DNA of 64,000 nucleotides from Saprospiraceae bacterium (GCA_019638455.1 JAHBTU010000006.1:109269-173268); one strand, 5' to 3'; counted from the first letter of the stretch, positions 27,336 to 36,742 are shown. The notes: generated from the sequence alone by a model not told the origin. Made by a program: numbers and translations.

Positions 27336-30314
27336 ATGAAGTACAAACTCCTTTGCAAGAGCTTATTGCCGCTCTTGCTGCTCATCATGGGCGCACAAAT
27401 GGCAATAGCACAATTCACCGTGTCTGGGCGCGTCACCGATTCAGGAGGCGAGGGTCTTCCGGGGGCTACCATAGCCGTCGTGGGCGCATCGCGCGGCACC
27501 ACCGCCGACTTGGAGGGCAACTACCGCCTCGAAGTGCCGGGCACCTCTGCCACATTGGCCATTTCTTACACGGGCTACCAGACGGTCAAAGTTCAGGTCT
27601 CTTCCGCCAACCCGATGGTTGATGTCGTCATGGAAGAAGACTATGCCGGCCTGAGCGAGGTCATCGTGTCTGGTTTGGCGACAAACGTGAAGCGCGCCAA
27701 TCTCGCCAATTCGGTAGCAACCATCAGCGCAAAAGAATTAGCTGGCGTGACGAACCAAAGCACGATGGATGGGGCCCTCTATGGCAAGTTTAGAGGGGCC
27801 GAAATCAGAGCCAACTCAGGCGCGCCGGGTGGGGGCTTCTCCGTTCGGTTGCGCGGTGTCACCTCTATTTTTGGCAACCAGCAGCCACTCTACATCGTGG
27901 ATGGGATTTTTGTGAACAATGACGCCATCTCGTCGGGCACCAACATAGTGTCGGAAGCGGCAGGCGGTGGCAACCCTGCCACCAACCAAGACGATGCCTC
28001 CAACCGCATCGCCGACCTCGACCCGGAAGACATCGAATCCATCGAGATTCTGAAGGGCGCATCCGCAGCAGCCATCTACGGCTCACGTGCCGCGGGGGGC
28101 GTGGTCATCATTACCACCAAAAAAGGCAAGGCTGGCCAAACAAGGGTGACACTTTCGCAGACCATCGGATTCAGCCAGCCTATCCGGCTGCTCGGCATGC
28201 GCAATTGGACAGCTGACTTGGTCGAACAAGAATTCGGCGCGGCAAACCGTACTTTGTTTGAGCAAAACGGCCTTACCGACTACGAAAAAGAACTTTACGA
28301 CAACCGTCCATTGGCTGCCACCACGCGGGTGGATGCTTCGGGCGGCTCAGAAAAAACCCAGTTCTTCATCGGTGCCACTTACAAAAACGAAGGTGGCCTC
28401 GTGAACAACACGGGCTATGAGAAAATCTCTGGCCGCCTGAACATCAACCATCGGTTCGCGGATTGGCTGGATGTTTCTGTGACGAACAACTACATCAACT
28501 CGCAGGCAGACAGGGGCTTTTTCAACAACTCCAACGCAAATACCACCATCGGCTACGCCCACGCCTTCACCCGTCCGTGGTTCGACCTGTTCCCATCCAC
28601 GTCGGGCGGCGACTACCCCGCGATACCCTCCGTAGGTTCCAACATATTGGAAACCGTGGCGCTCGTCACCAACCGCGAGAATATCAACCGCTACATCGGC
28701 GGTGCTACGGCCAATGTGCGCCTTTGGCAGAATGACCGAAATGAACTGAAAGGCGTGGTCAGGGCAGGCGTGGACCAATTTACGCTCAGAACCACGTCTA
28801 TTTTCCCGCAGAACTTGTCGTACTACCGCGACCCGGGCACACTCGGAGGCGTGTCAATTTCCGGCACGACTGTCAATACGAACAGCCTTTTGTGGGGATT
28901 CTTGGTTTACACACACACGACGAACAATGGTGTTATCCTGCGCACGCAAGGTGGCATGACGGCCGAGAACTTTGACCAAAACACTGTGCTCACCAGTGCG
29001 ACGCGCTTGAATGGTTCTCAAACCAACGTGGACCAAGCGGGGGTCGTCTCGGCATTTCAGCGCCGTTTCCCGCAGAAAGACCGCGGTTTCTTCCTGCAAC
29101 AGGAAATGAACTGGAACGACCAATTCATGATTGCGGTAGGCTTGCGTGGCGACAAATCCACCAACAACGGAGATGCCAACAAACTCTACTACTATCCAAA
29201 GGCAAACGCTGCCATCAACCTGCATGAGTTCGATGCGCTGTTCGACCGGCGCGGCGTGGTCAGCCAAGCAAAACTGCGCGTCGCTTACGGGCAGTCGGGT
29301 CGCTTCTCCAACTTCAACGACCGGTTCAACCCAATGGTAGGCTCGTTCATCGGCAATTCCAGTGGCTTGTTCACCGACCCACAACGCGGCAACACGCGGG
29401 TAGGCCCGGAACGCCAGAAAGAGCTTGAATTCGGCACCGACTTGGGCTTTCTCAAAAATCGCATCGTGGTGGACGTGACCTACTACATCAAGGACATTGA
29501 CGACCTTCTGCTCCGCGCACAAGTGCCTCAATCCACAGGCTACACCACACAAGTTGTCAACGCAGGCGGCCTTAGAAACAAGGGGATTGAAATCGGTGTT
29601 GACGCTGCTGCGCTGCGCGGCAAGTTCAACTGGAACACGGGCATCAGCTTTTGGAAGAACAAATCGGAGGTGACACGCCTCGACGTGGACCCGTTCAACC
29701 TCGGCGGTTTTGCATTGAGCCTTGGCCAATACCGTATCGAGAAAGGTTTGCCCGCCACCACCATCGTGGGCACGGTGCCACGCGACGATGCCGAGTTTGG
29801 CAAGGCGAGCTATAAAGTTTATGGCAATGCCGAGCCGGACTTCAACATGGCGTTCAACAACTCGTTCAGCTGGAACAATTTTGAATTCAACTTCCTGATT
29901 CACTGGCGCAAAGGTGGCGATGCCATCAACCTTAGCACGCTTTTGTGGGACCTTGGCCGCCTCACCTGGGACTATGACGACCGCACCCTCGACCCGACCG
30001 GACAAATGGGCAACGGCCCATACCGCGTGTCGCAATGGAATGGCAACAGCAACACCCAGCCGTGGATAGAAGATGCGGGCTACGTACGCTTGCGCGAAGC
30101 GGGACTCTACTACACCATTCCGCGCAAAGTGCTGAACGACAAATGCAGCCTGCGCCTCGGCGTGAGCGGTCGGAACATCCTCAACTTCTTCGACTACAAC
30201 AGCTACGACCCAGAAGTGTCGAACTTTGGCAACAACGTGTTGGCTAACACGGTGGAGGTGACACCCTTCCCCAGCGCCAAACGCTGGAACTTCCACCTGA
30301 CGGCCAACTTCTGA
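27336..30314 (+). CDS. SusC/RagA family TonB-linked outer membrane protein
   Basis: The 992-residue product has a signal peptide (M-K-Y-K-L-L-C-K-S-L-L-P-L-L-L-L ... A-Q), then a carboxypeptidase-D-like domain (F-T-V-S-G-R-V-T-D ... G-L-P-G-A-T-I) at ~27-105, a TonB plug domain (V-R-L-R-G-V-T-S-I-F-G-N-Q-Q-P-L-Y-I-V-D-G) at ~115-250 with the SusC signature L-K-G-A-S-A-A-A-I-Y-G-S-R-A-A-G-G-V, and a C-terminal beta-barrel ending in phenylalanine. Such proteins import polymer fragments or peptides across the outer membrane using TonB energy. SusD follows 95 bp downstream. No glycoside hydrolase or regulator adjoins the pair, so the substrate is unknown. Confidence 0.97.
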   Translation: MKYKLLCKSLLPLLLLIMGAQMAIAQFTVSGRVTDSGGEGLPGATIAVVGASRGTTADLEGNYRLEVPGTSATLAISYTGYQTVKVQVSSANPMVDVVMEEDYAGLSEVIVSGLATNVKRANLANSVATISAKELAGVTNQSTMDGALYGKFRGAEIRANSGAPGGGFSVRLRGVTSIFGNQQPLYIVDGIFVNNDAISSGTNIVSEAAGGGNPATNQDDASNRIADLDPEDIESIEILKGASAAAIYGSRAAGGVVIITTKKGKAGQTRVTLSQTIGFSQPIRLLGMRNWTADLVEQEFGAANRTLFEQNGLTDYEKELYDNRPLAATTRVDASGGSEKTQFFIGATYKNEGGLVNNTGYEKISGRLNINHRFADWLDVSVTNNYINSQADRGFFNNSNANTTIGYAHAFTRPWFDLFPSTSGGDYPAIPSVGSNILETVALVTNRENINRYIGGATANVRLWQNDRNELKGVVRAGVDQFTLRTTSIFPQNLSYYRDPGTLGGVSISGTTVNTNSLLWGFLVYTHTTNNGVILRTQGGMTAENFDQNTVLTSATRLNGSQTNVDQAGVVSAFQRRFPQKDRGFFLQQEMNWNDQFMIAVGLRGDKSTNNGDANKLYYYPKANAAINLHEFDALFDRRGVVSQAKLRVAYGQSGRFSNFNDRFNPMVGSFIGNSSGLFTDPQRGNTRVGPERQKELEFGTDLGFLKNRIVVDVTYYIKDIDDLLLRAQVPQSTGYTTQVVNAGGLRNKGIEIGVDAAALRGKFNWNTGISFWKNKSEVTRLDVDPFNLGGFALSLGQYRIEKGLPATTIVGTVPRDDAEFGKASYKVYGNAEPDFNMAFNNSFSWNNFEFNFLIHWRKGGDAINLSTLLWDLGRLTWDYDDRTLDPTGQMGNGPYRVSQWNGNSNTQPWIEDAGYVRLREAGLYYTIPRKVLNDKCSLRLGVSGRNILNFFDYNSYDPEVSNFGNNVLANTVEVTPFPSAKRWNFHLTANF

Positions 30315-30355
30315 ACAGATTCGTTGCGCATCGTAAGTTCTTCAACAAAAACATC

Positions 30356-30388
30356 GAAGCAAAATCTTGTTTTTCAATGTTTTGCTTC
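30356..30388 (+). promoter_or_regulatory. Intercistronic hairpin between SusC and SusD genes
   Basis: GAAGCAAAA (30,356-30,364) pairs perfectly with TTTTGCTTC (30,380-30,388) around a 15-nt loop. No T-run follows. It may affect mRNA stability or the ratio of the two proteins. Confidence 0.45.
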
Positions 30389-30409
30389 AAAAATTCAAAA
30401 ATTTGAACA

Positions 30410-31711
30410 ATGAAAAAGATACATATCAAACCACTCTTTGTGGCATTGCTCACGGGTGTCCTCCTCAGCTTTTCCGCTTGCCAGCTGGACGACATCCCCA
30501 ACCCAAACGCGCCCGACCAAATCAACCTTGAAAATGGCGGCGCCACGCTCAACGACTTGCGCCTGCTGGCCTCCGGCCTTGAGGCTGTGCTGCGCGTGGA
30601 CATGGAGTTCCATTTCTGGACCACCAGCATCGTGGGCCGCGAATACTGGGACCTCCGCAACACCGACCCTCGCTACACAGGCGAGCTGCTCGGCAAAGGT
30701 GGTGGTGGCCTCGACGACAACGGCTTTCTGACCACGCGCTCCTACGCGGCGCGTTATCGGGCCGTTCGCTCGGCTTGGGTGCAGATACACGCCACGCAAA
30801 ACAGCTCCGCTTCTCTCTCCACGGCGCAGCGCAATGGCTTGCTTGGTCACGCTCGCACCCTTCTGGCTTATTCTTTATTGCTCGAATGTAACCGCCAGTA
30901 TCAAAATGGCATTCGCACCAACGTGGAAGACCCTGACAATCTTGGCCCGTTTGAGAATTATGACGCGGCGCTCCGTAGCATTAGGGCCATTCTCGACCAA
31001 GGCAACACCGAACTGACGGGAGCCGAATTTGTGTTCAGCTCCACTTTGGGCAACGCCGCCCGCGTGAAACAATTCAACCGCGCCATCGCGGCCCGCGTTG
31101 AAATGTACAAGGGAGATGCGGCAGCTATGCGTTCGCTATTGCAGGAAACATGGATGGACCCCGATGGGAACATGAACGAGGGTGTTTACTATGTGTTTGG
31201 CGCCGGTGGCAACAACCGTTTCAATCCGCTGTTCAACGTGCCTTTGCAGACGCAATATGTGGCACACCCAACTTTTGTGGCCGCTGCCGAACCCGGCGAC
31301 ACTCGTTTCAGCAGCAAGACGACTCAGCTGAGTGCGCCTTTTGCTACCGACGACCTCTCTGGCGACGTGCAAGTGACCATGATAGCGTCGAACACTTCCC
31401 CATTCCCCATCGTGCGCAATGAGGAGCTTGTGTTGATGTGGGCGGAAGCTAACATAGGGTTCAACAACAACGAAGCGGTGACTGCCATCAACAAGGTGCG
31501 TGCAGCAGCAGGTCTGAGCGGCTACAGCGGGCCTACCGACGATGCCTCGCTTGTCAATCAGCTCTTGCACGAGCGCCGCTACTCCCTTTTCGGGGAGGGG
31601 CACCGCTGGATAGACATGCGCCGTTTGGGTCGCCTCAATCAAATCCCGATTGACCGGCCCGGCGATGTGGTGCACCAACAGTTCCCGCGCCCAGTGTTCG
31701 ATGTGGATTGA
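30410..31711 (+). CDS. SusD/RagB family outer membrane lipoprotein
   Basis: The 433-residue product has a lipoprotein signal with lipobox F-S-A-C near residue 24, so it should be anchored at the cell surface. It is the partner of the SusC barrel, acting as the lid that captures substrate. SusD features are visible: an N-terminal helical region with TPR-like pairs (G-L-L-G-H-A-R-T-L-L-A-Y-S-L-L-L) and, near the C-terminus, the conserved N-E-E-L-V-L-M-W-A-E-A-N, A-I-N-K-V-R-A-A-A-G, and L-L-H-E-R-R-Y-S-L-F-G-E-G-H-R-W-I-D-M-R-R. It is at the short end of the family. A bidirectional terminator follows. Confidence 0.95.
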   Translation: MKKIHIKPLFVALLTGVLLSFSACQLDDIPNPNAPDQINLENGGATLNDLRLLASGLEAVLRVDMEFHFWTTSIVGREYWDLRNTDPRYTGELLGKGGGGLDDNGFLTTRSYAARYRAVRSAWVQIHATQNSSASLSTAQRNGLLGHARTLLAYSLLLECNRQYQNGIRTNVEDPDNLGPFENYDAALRSIRAILDQGNTELTGAEFVFSSTLGNAARVKQFNRAIAARVEMYKGDAAAMRSLLQETWMDPDGNMNEGVYYVFGAGGNNRFNPLFNVPLQTQYVAHPTFVAAAEPGDTRFSSKTTQLSAPFATDDLSGDVQVTMIASNTSPFPIVRNEELVLMWAEANIGFNNNEAVTAINKVRAAAGLSGYSGPTDDASLVNQLLHERRYSLFGEGHRWIDMRRLGRLNQIPIDRPGDVVHQQFPRPVFDVD

Positions 31712-31740
31712 GGCAAAAGGGATTGATAGTGACAAATAAA

Positions 31741-31786
31741 AGAAGCGGACAAAGGGCAACAGCCTTTTTGTCCGCTTCTCTTTTTC
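31741..31786. terminator. Bidirectional terminator between SusD and nucleotidyltransferase genes
   Basis: AGAAGCGGACAAAGG (31,741-31,755) pairs with CCTTTTTGTCCGCTTCT (31,763-31,779), followed by CTTTTTC on the plus strand and preceded by an A-rich stretch (31,728-31,740) that serves the convergent gene. Confidence 0.8.
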
Positions 31787-31803
31787 ATGAAAACAAATCC
31801 GCC

Positions 31804-32703
31804 TTACCACAAAACCGGCTCGTACATTTCCTCCGCCACCATCTTTTTCAGCGCAGCCTGCACCGTGTTTTTGTCTTCGGGGTAGGTGACACCGTACCAC
31901 TGACTGGCGCTATTGAGGACTTTTACCTTCACCTTGCCTGCCTTGACGAGCGTGTTCACCACTTTGGGAATGTAAAACTCCGCCGAGGGATTATCTTTAT
32001 TGGCCAATACAAATTCGCGGAATTGGGTTTCTATCTCCCCAAAAATAGTGGGGTGAAACCCCCAAAAGTTCATGGATACAGGTGTGTTGTCGGGCAAAAA
32101 ATAGCGTCCAGTCTCATCCGAAAAATGGATGCCATCGGCATCGCGCCGGATATTGTGGCGCTCCACCACATCTGTCAGGAAACCGTCGGGGCTGACGGCA
32201 CACACACCTCGCGAGACACTGCCGTTTTCGGAAAGGGTGTTTCCAATTTGATACGCGACCATGCCATATTGTGCGGGAGAGCAGTCCTCCCGAAGAAATT
32301 TGCCAATCGCCTTGAACGCATCAGCCCCGTAGAAGTCGTCGGCGTTGATTGCCACGAAAGGCTCCTCTATGCAGTCTTTGGCGGAAAAAATGGCGTGCCC
32401 AGTCCCCCACGGTTTTTTCCGATGGGGCATTTGGCCGAGCCATTCCAGCCCGGTCCCGATTTCCTGGAAGGTATATTGTGTGCGGATGCGCGGCTCTATT
32501 TTGCGTCCCACTATTTCCCGAAAGTCCGCTTCTATCTCTGGGCGAATGACGAATACCACTTTGCCAAATCCCGCTTCTATGGCATCGTGCACCGAGTATT
32601 CCAGAATAGTTTCGCCACCGGGGCCCATGCCATCGGCTTGCTTCAAGCCTCCGTAGCGACTACCTATGCCAGCCGCCAAAATCAAAAGTGTAGGTTGTTT
32701 CAT
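31804..32703 (-). CDS. Nucleotidyltransferase family protein (NDP-sugar pyrophosphorylase-like)
   Basis: The start at 32,703 (M-K-Q-P-T-L-L-I-L-A-A-G) gives 299 residues. The N-terminus has the sugar-nucleotidyltransferase signature L-A-A-G-x-G-S-R-Y-G-G-L-K-Q, a variant of the usual G-x-G-T-R-x(n)-P-K loop, and the middle has the metal-binding stretch F-V-A-I-N-A-D-D-F-Y-G. It would transfer a nucleotide to a sugar phosphate for envelope polysaccharide or storage sugar synthesis; the exact sugar cannot be read from the sequence. A 24-residue upstream extension from 32,775 looks like leader DNA. Neighbours do not clarify the pathway. Confidence 0.85.
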   Translation of the reverse strand: MKQPTLLILAAGIGSRYGGLKQADGMGPGGETILEYSVHDAIEAGFGKVVFVIRPEIEADFREIVGRKIEPRIRTQYTFQEIGTGLEWLGQMPHRKKPWGTGHAIFSAKDCIEEPFVAINADDFYGADAFKAIGKFLREDCSPAQYGMVAYQIGNTLSENGSVSRGVCAVSPDGFLTDVVERHNIRRDADGIHFSDETGRYFLPDNTPVSMNFWGFHPTIFGEIETQFREFVLANKDNPSAEFYIPKVVNTLVKAGKVKVKVLNSASQWYGVTYPEDKNTVQAALKKMVAEEMYEPVLW

Positions 32704-32796
32704 CTTACTTTGTAGTTTCTGCTGTTTGGGGGGGCTGCGCTGCAAAGAGCGTTCCCAAAATAGATGCGGGCGCAAAGTTTAGGAATTTTGAAATGC

Positions 32797-34620
32797 CTAC
32801 TGGTACATTCCCTCAATCTCTTGCTCAAATTTTTGCATAATCACTCGCCGCTTCAGTTTCAAGGTCGGCGTAAGCTCTGCTTCGGAGCCATCGGTTTTGA
32901 TGGGTTCCCATTGAGTGGGCAGCAGCGTGAATTTTTTTACTTGTTCCACATGACCGAAAAAGGCATTGACGCGCTCCACGAGCATCTGATACCGCTCAAG
33001 CACTTTCGGGTGTTGAATCATGTCGGGCATATTGGTCCACGGGATGTCGTGTTTTTGACTCCACTCTTTCAGCCCCTCCGCCGACGGGATGAGTAGGGCC
33101 GACACAAATTTTCGGTTTTCGCCCACCACCATAGCTTGCTCCACGAGACGATGCTCCTTGAACACGGACTCAATCGGCGTGGGCGCCACATATTTGCCGC
33201 CGCTGGTTTTGAGCAGTTCCTTTTTGCGGTCAGTGATTTTCAAATACTTGAGGCCCCCCGGCCCGTCCGCGAGCATCCCAACATCGCCAGTGACGAGCCA
33301 CCGCTCGCCATCAATGTATCGAATCATCTCCGCCGTTTTTTCCGGCTGCTTGTAATAGCCAACCATGATGCCGGGGCTTTGGGCCAAAATCTCGCCTTCG
33401 CCGGGGCGGTACTCGCCGCTCGGCTCGATGCGGATTTTCACGCCCTCCAACACTGGCCCGACCGTGCCCAACATAGTGTGCTCGTCATCGAACGCATTGA
33501 AAGTCAGCGCCGGCGAAGCCTCCGTCAAGCCATATCCTTCCCTTACCCGAATGCCCGCAGCATTAAATGTGCGGAGCACTTTCATAGGGCAGGCACTGGC
33601 AGCGGTAGTCATGCCTCGCACCTCACCACCGAGCGCCTCACGCCACTTGGAGAATATCAAGCGGTCGGCGATTTTCCATTTGATGGCCGTCAGGCCCTGA
33701 GGTTTGTGGCCAAAATCCCAATGCTCCGCAAGCCCTAGCGCCCAGAAAAAGAGTGCCCGTTTCAGCCCCTTTAGCTCCAGTCCTTTGGCGTAGATGCGCT
33801 CATAAACCTTCTCCAACAAGCGCGGCACACAGGTGAAAAAGTGAGGTCGGATGGCCCGCAAATCGCCCGTCTCTCCGCCCAAATTGTCGGTGCCAGTGAA
33901 CGACACGCTCCCGCCATAAGCAGTGTAGGCATACACTCCCACGCGCTCATAGACATGGCTGACGGGCAAAAAACTAAGGATGCGGTCGCCGGGTCTGATA
34001 GGGGCCAACTTGCGGAGCGCCTCCACGTTGAACACGATGTTTCGGTGCGTCAACATGACGCCTTTCGGGTTGCCTGTAGTGCCAGAAGTATAAATCAGCG
34101 TGGCCAAATCATCAGGGCGGATGGTTGATTTGATGCGCTCCACCTCGGCGAAATCGCTGTCGGCAGGTGCCAAAATCGAATCCCAGCGCCTTGCCTCTGG
34201 ATGGTCGTAGAAAGTGAGCATCTCTTTCAAGCCTGATGTTTTCTTCTTGGCGCTCAGCACTTTTTCGTACAAATCTCCCTCGCCCACAAAACAGTATTGC
34301 GCTTCGGACTCATTCAAAATGTACTCGTATTCACGCGAGCTAATGGTCGGGTACATGGGCACGTTGAGCACGCCTATTTGCAGCATGGCATAGTCGAGCG
34401 CCACCCACTCTGGCATGGCTTGATAGACCACCGTGGCCACCTTGTCGCCGGGGCGCAAGCCCAAACGCAAAAGCCCAAGGCTGGCGCGGTTGACCCAATC
34501 AACCATTTGTTCGGTGGAGACATAGCGCCACTCCCCATCCTTCTTGGAGCCGAAAGCGCTTTCGAGCGGATGCTCCCGCAACTGGTCGTAGAGGTAATCG
34601 AAAAGACGTTTATCTGACAT
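32797..34620 (-). CDS. Long-chain fatty acid-CoA ligase (AMP-dependent synthetase)
   Basis: The 607-residue product activates fatty acids to acyl-CoA through an acyl-adenylate. The P-loop-like motif L-I-Y-T-S-G-T-T-G-N-P-K-G-V-M is near residue 175, Y-G-L-T-E-A-S-P near 360, and the hinge region with T-G-D-V and D-R-K-K-E-L-L-K-T-S-G-G-K near 440-470. It matches the FadD15-type long-chain synthetase group in length and order of motifs. It may serve beta-oxidation or membrane lipid remodelling. An ATG 12 nt further upstream (34,632) is also possible. It stands alone on this strand. Confidence 0.93.
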   Translation of the reverse strand: MSDKRLFDYLYDQLREHPLESAFGSKKDGEWRYVSTEQMVDWVNRASLGLLRLGLRPGDKVATVVYQAMPEWVALDYAMLQIGVLNVPMYPTISSREYEYILNESEAQYCFVGEGDLYEKVLSAKKKTSGLKEMLTFYDHPEARRWDSILAPADSDFAEVERIKSTIRPDDLATLIYTSGTTGNPKGVMLTHRNIVFNVEALRKLAPIRPGDRILSFLPVSHVYERVGVYAYTAYGGSVSFTGTDNLGGETGDLRAIRPHFFTCVPRLLEKVYERIYAKGLELKGLKRALFFWALGLAEHWDFGHKPQGLTAIKWKIADRLIFSKWREALGGEVRGMTTAASACPMKVLRTFNAAGIRVREGYGLTEASPALTFNAFDDEHTMLGTVGPVLEGVKIRIEPSGEYRPGEGEILAQSPGIMVGYYKQPEKTAEMIRYIDGERWLVTGDVGMLADGPGGLKYLKITDRKKELLKTSGGKYVAPTPIESVFKEHRLVEQAMVVGENRKFVSALLIPSAEGLKEWSQKHDIPWTNMPDMIQHPKVLERYQMLVERVNAFFGHVEQVKKFTLLPTQWEPIKTDGSEAELTPTLKLKRRVIMQKFEQEIEGMYQ

Positions 34621-34849
34621 TTTTTGAAACAAATTGTAAAAACCTTGCTTTTATGCGATTTTGCGTTCAATGTGCGAAGATTGTGGAAAAAAATTAATAA
34701 TCAGGCATCGAACAACAAAAGAAAGTAGCCCTTTCGCAAATTATGTGGTTTGTTCGGCAAATACCCCGCTAAGGGAATGGTTATCCAAATAAAATTGCCT
34801 TTTATTTTTCAAAACAAATAATTTTTTTACAAAAACGTTAAAAAGCAGC

Positions 34850-34880
34850 TTGCACAAATGATCGAATAGCTGCACTTTTG
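34850..34880 (+). promoter_or_regulatory. Candidate promoter upstream of the TPR gene
   Basis: TTG (34,850-34,852) and CACTTTTG (34,873-34,880; one mismatch from TAnnTTTG) are 20 bp apart. Transcription would start near 34,887, some 325 nt before the TPR start codon. Confidence 0.4.
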
Positions 34881-34886
34881 TAGTCC

Positions 34887-35040
34887 TTTTGGGAAAGCAC
34901 CCTTCTCGTAACCGGAACTTTTGGAAAACCTGCCGGTTATCCCTCTGCAAGGGCTTTATACTCAACGATTTTGTGGTTTCTTGGGCATTGTTCACCGCAA
35001 CACGAGGTGTTCAATCAGTTAATCGTCGCTTGCTCTTTTT
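34887..35040 (+). ncRNA. Possible structured leader or small RNA
   Basis: Downstream of the promoter candidate come, in order, GGG-AAAGCA-CCC, TAACCGG paired with CCGGTTA (34,908-34,940 region), CCCT-CTGCA-AGGG, and AACAC-GAG-GTGTT, with a possible closing pair AACGATT/AATCGT around the last one, ending in TTTTT at 35,036-35,040. No reading frame fits. It does not match any RNA family I can recognise by eye (not tmRNA, SRP or RNase P RNA). Confidence 0.3.
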
Positions 35041-35211
35041 AAGGCAATGGCAGTGTCATCGTGAGATATGCCTGTCTGCTCAAGAAAGAGATGAAACCTT
35101 TTGCGCTTCGAACGTCTGCATGAGCTCGCACTTGTGGACATCGTAAATCACACTCCCCCAGTCGGCCAAAGGAAACTATTTTCATACATCCTTTTTCAAA
35201 TAGCAGGCAGG

Positions 35212-36051
35212 ATGACAACGCAACAACCGCAACCGCTCAAACTTATTTTTCGAGGACGCTTGGAGTTCGGCTCCGAGCGCACTTTCAACATGGTGCTCAA
35301 TCACTGGAACACCCGGATTGAAAATTATTTCAAATCGGACATCCTGTTCAAGGCCGAGCAAGTTTTCAGCCATGAAGACCATGCGCTCTCGGTGCCCCAA
35401 CAAGTGTTGATGAGCACGGAGAAGCATTGGCGCAGCACGACGGCGCTCTTGCAGGAAGTGGCACAGTTTGCGCTAGCGGGCAAAGTAGGCGCTTGGTGGG
35501 TGCAGAACGGCCAAGTGCTGGCTGAATATAACATAGAGCCTAAGACTGACAAGACAGCGGTGGCCGAGTTCATCCGTGGGCGCGACTTGGCTCAGCAGGG
35601 CGGCATGGAGATGGCCTCGGAAGCGTTGACCAATGCCATCGCCAAGTTCGAGCGCCATGCGTTGGCTTACGAACGGCGCGGCTACGTCAATTACAAGCTC
35701 AAAAACTTCAACGACGCGTTTTACGACTTTTCCAAAAGCATAGCCATCAACCCAAACAACCCGGAGCCATTCTACGGGCGCGGCAAGGTGCGTATGCTGA
35801 AAAACGAGTGGGACAATGCGGTACACGATTTTGACAACGCCATCAAGTTGTCGTTGGCGGTGCAGCCGCTGCATTGGCTGTCGCGTTTGCGCAAGGGCGA
35901 TAGTTTGTACCATGCCAAACGCTACGAGGAGGCTGCGAAGGAACTGAAGTTTTTCTTGCAAAAAAGCTTTGCTGAGAGCGACCCCAATTTCCGGTTCCGC
36001 CCAAAGGCAGAGTATTTGCTGGGGGAATGCGAGAAGATGATGAAGGCTTAA
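35212..36051 (+). CDS. Tetratricopeptide repeat protein
   Basis: The start at 35,212 (M-T-T-Q-Q-P-Q-P-L-K-L-I-F-R) gives 279 residues; the reading frame stays open upstream to 35,101 but that part is not protein-like. The N-terminal ~125 residues form a domain I do not recognise (R-L-E-F-G-S-E-R-T-F-N-M-V-L-N-H-W). Residues ~135-270 contain at least three TPR units (A-L-A-Y-E-R-R-G-Y-V-N-Y-K-L-K-N-F-N-D-A-F-Y-D-F-S-K-S-I-A-I-N-P), a scaffold for protein contacts. No signal peptide is seen, so it is probably cytoplasmic. A terminator follows closely. Confidence 0.85.
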   Translation: MTTQQPQPLKLIFRGRLEFGSERTFNMVLNHWNTRIENYFKSDILFKAEQVFSHEDHALSVPQQVLMSTEKHWRSTTALLQEVAQFALAGKVGAWWVQNGQVLAEYNIEPKTDKTAVAEFIRGRDLAQQGGMEMASEALTNAIAKFERHALAYERRGYVNYKLKNFNDAFYDFSKSIAINPNNPEPFYGRGKVRMLKNEWDNAVHDFDNAIKLSLAVQPLHWLSRLRKGDSLYHAKRYEEAAKELKFFLQKSFAESDPNFRFRPKAEYLLGECEKMMKA

Positions 36052-36448
36052 ACAAGGTGTTTTTATCCACAAAAGGCCGTACCGAAGATTGTTCGGTGCG
36101 GCTTCATGTTTTGTGAATCAAGGCTTAAAAAAGCCTCGGAGAGGCGAGATGCTAGTGACAATTTAGCCCCTCATCAATCCAAGGTATCGCCTTTGGCGGA
36201 GGCAAAACGTGGAACTGGTGTGCCAAATCTGTGCATTTAATGGTGCATCGGTCTAAAAAACCTGCATTTTTTTTGCTGTTTACCAATTAGTTGTGAACAT
36301 TTGTGGGTTGATAGCGGCCTTTAGCACGGCTGTGTTTTAATCCCATCTGCTTTCGGGAACAATTTTTGACCTGCTGGCTATTTCGTTGTTGAGAGCACGA
36401 TACTCGTTCTTGAAGCCGATTCATGAAGCAAATTTTCAACAACAGATT
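36052..36448. other. Gap after the TPR gene
   Basis: This 397-base gap holds the TPR terminator (36,076-36,102) and otherwise nothing I can support: no gene and no clear promoter box. Confidence 0.5.
36076..36102 (+). terminator. Hairpin terminator after the TPR gene
   Basis: GCCGTACCGAA (36,076-36,086) pairs over 11 bp with TTCGGTGCGGC (36,092-36,102), with one G-T pair. The following TTCATGTTTTG is only weakly T-rich. Confidence 0.6.
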
Positions 36449-36742
36449 ATGAATAATTCTGACGAAGCCAAAGCCACAGCGGTCTCCTCACAGGAGACGA
36501 AAAGCATAGAAATTGACCTAAGCACCATTGCGAAATTGACATTCCGAAGCAGCCCATGGTTGCTTGCCAGCATCATCGTCGCGCTTATCGGAAGCATCAG
36601 CCTTCCGATAGCCAAGTATTACGAATTGAAGGAACTCATCACCAAGACTAATCACAGCATAGAGCTGTTGAGCTTGCAAATCAAAGGAGAAATAGATTTG
36701 CTTAAAGAAAAAGAAAAGAACAACAAGGACAAAAAGGAGTAA
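36449..36742 (+). CDS. Small single-span membrane protein, not recognised
   Basis: The start at 36,449 (M-N-N-S-D-E-A-K) gives 97 residues; the reading frame is open further upstream without protein-like sequence. A polar N-terminal ~30 residues precede one membrane span (W-L-L-A-S-I-I-V-A-L-I-G-S-I-S-L-P-I-A). The rest is a charged heptad-like helix (E-L-K-E-L-I-T-K ... I-K-G-E-I-D-L-L-K-E-K-E-K) ending in a lysine-rich tail. I do not recognise the family. It precedes another unknown membrane-anchored protein by 98 bp on the same strand, and the two may form a unit. Confidence 0.7.
   Translation: MNNSDEAKATAVSSQETKSIEIDLSTIAKLTFRSSPWLLASIIVALIGSISLPIAKYYELKELITKTNHSIELLSLQIKGEIDLLKEKEKNNKDKKE

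Larger units (their letters stand above)
34621..35211. other. Long AT-rich gap before the TPR gene, with a possible structured RNA
   Basis: This 591-base gap separates two divergent genes. It holds no convincing protein-coding frame. A plus-strand promoter candidate (34,850-34,880) is followed by a series of small hairpins (34,887-35,040). Confidence 0.6.

Noticed and set aside
28854..30296. A 480-codon frame opposite the SusC gene
   Set aside because: It lies fully inside the SusC gene on the other strand, and no domain or signal can be seen.
34889..35146. An 85-codon frame before the TPR gene
   Set aside because: The composition (many Cys, Arg and Trp without pattern) is unlike protein, and it overlaps the TPR gene's leader.
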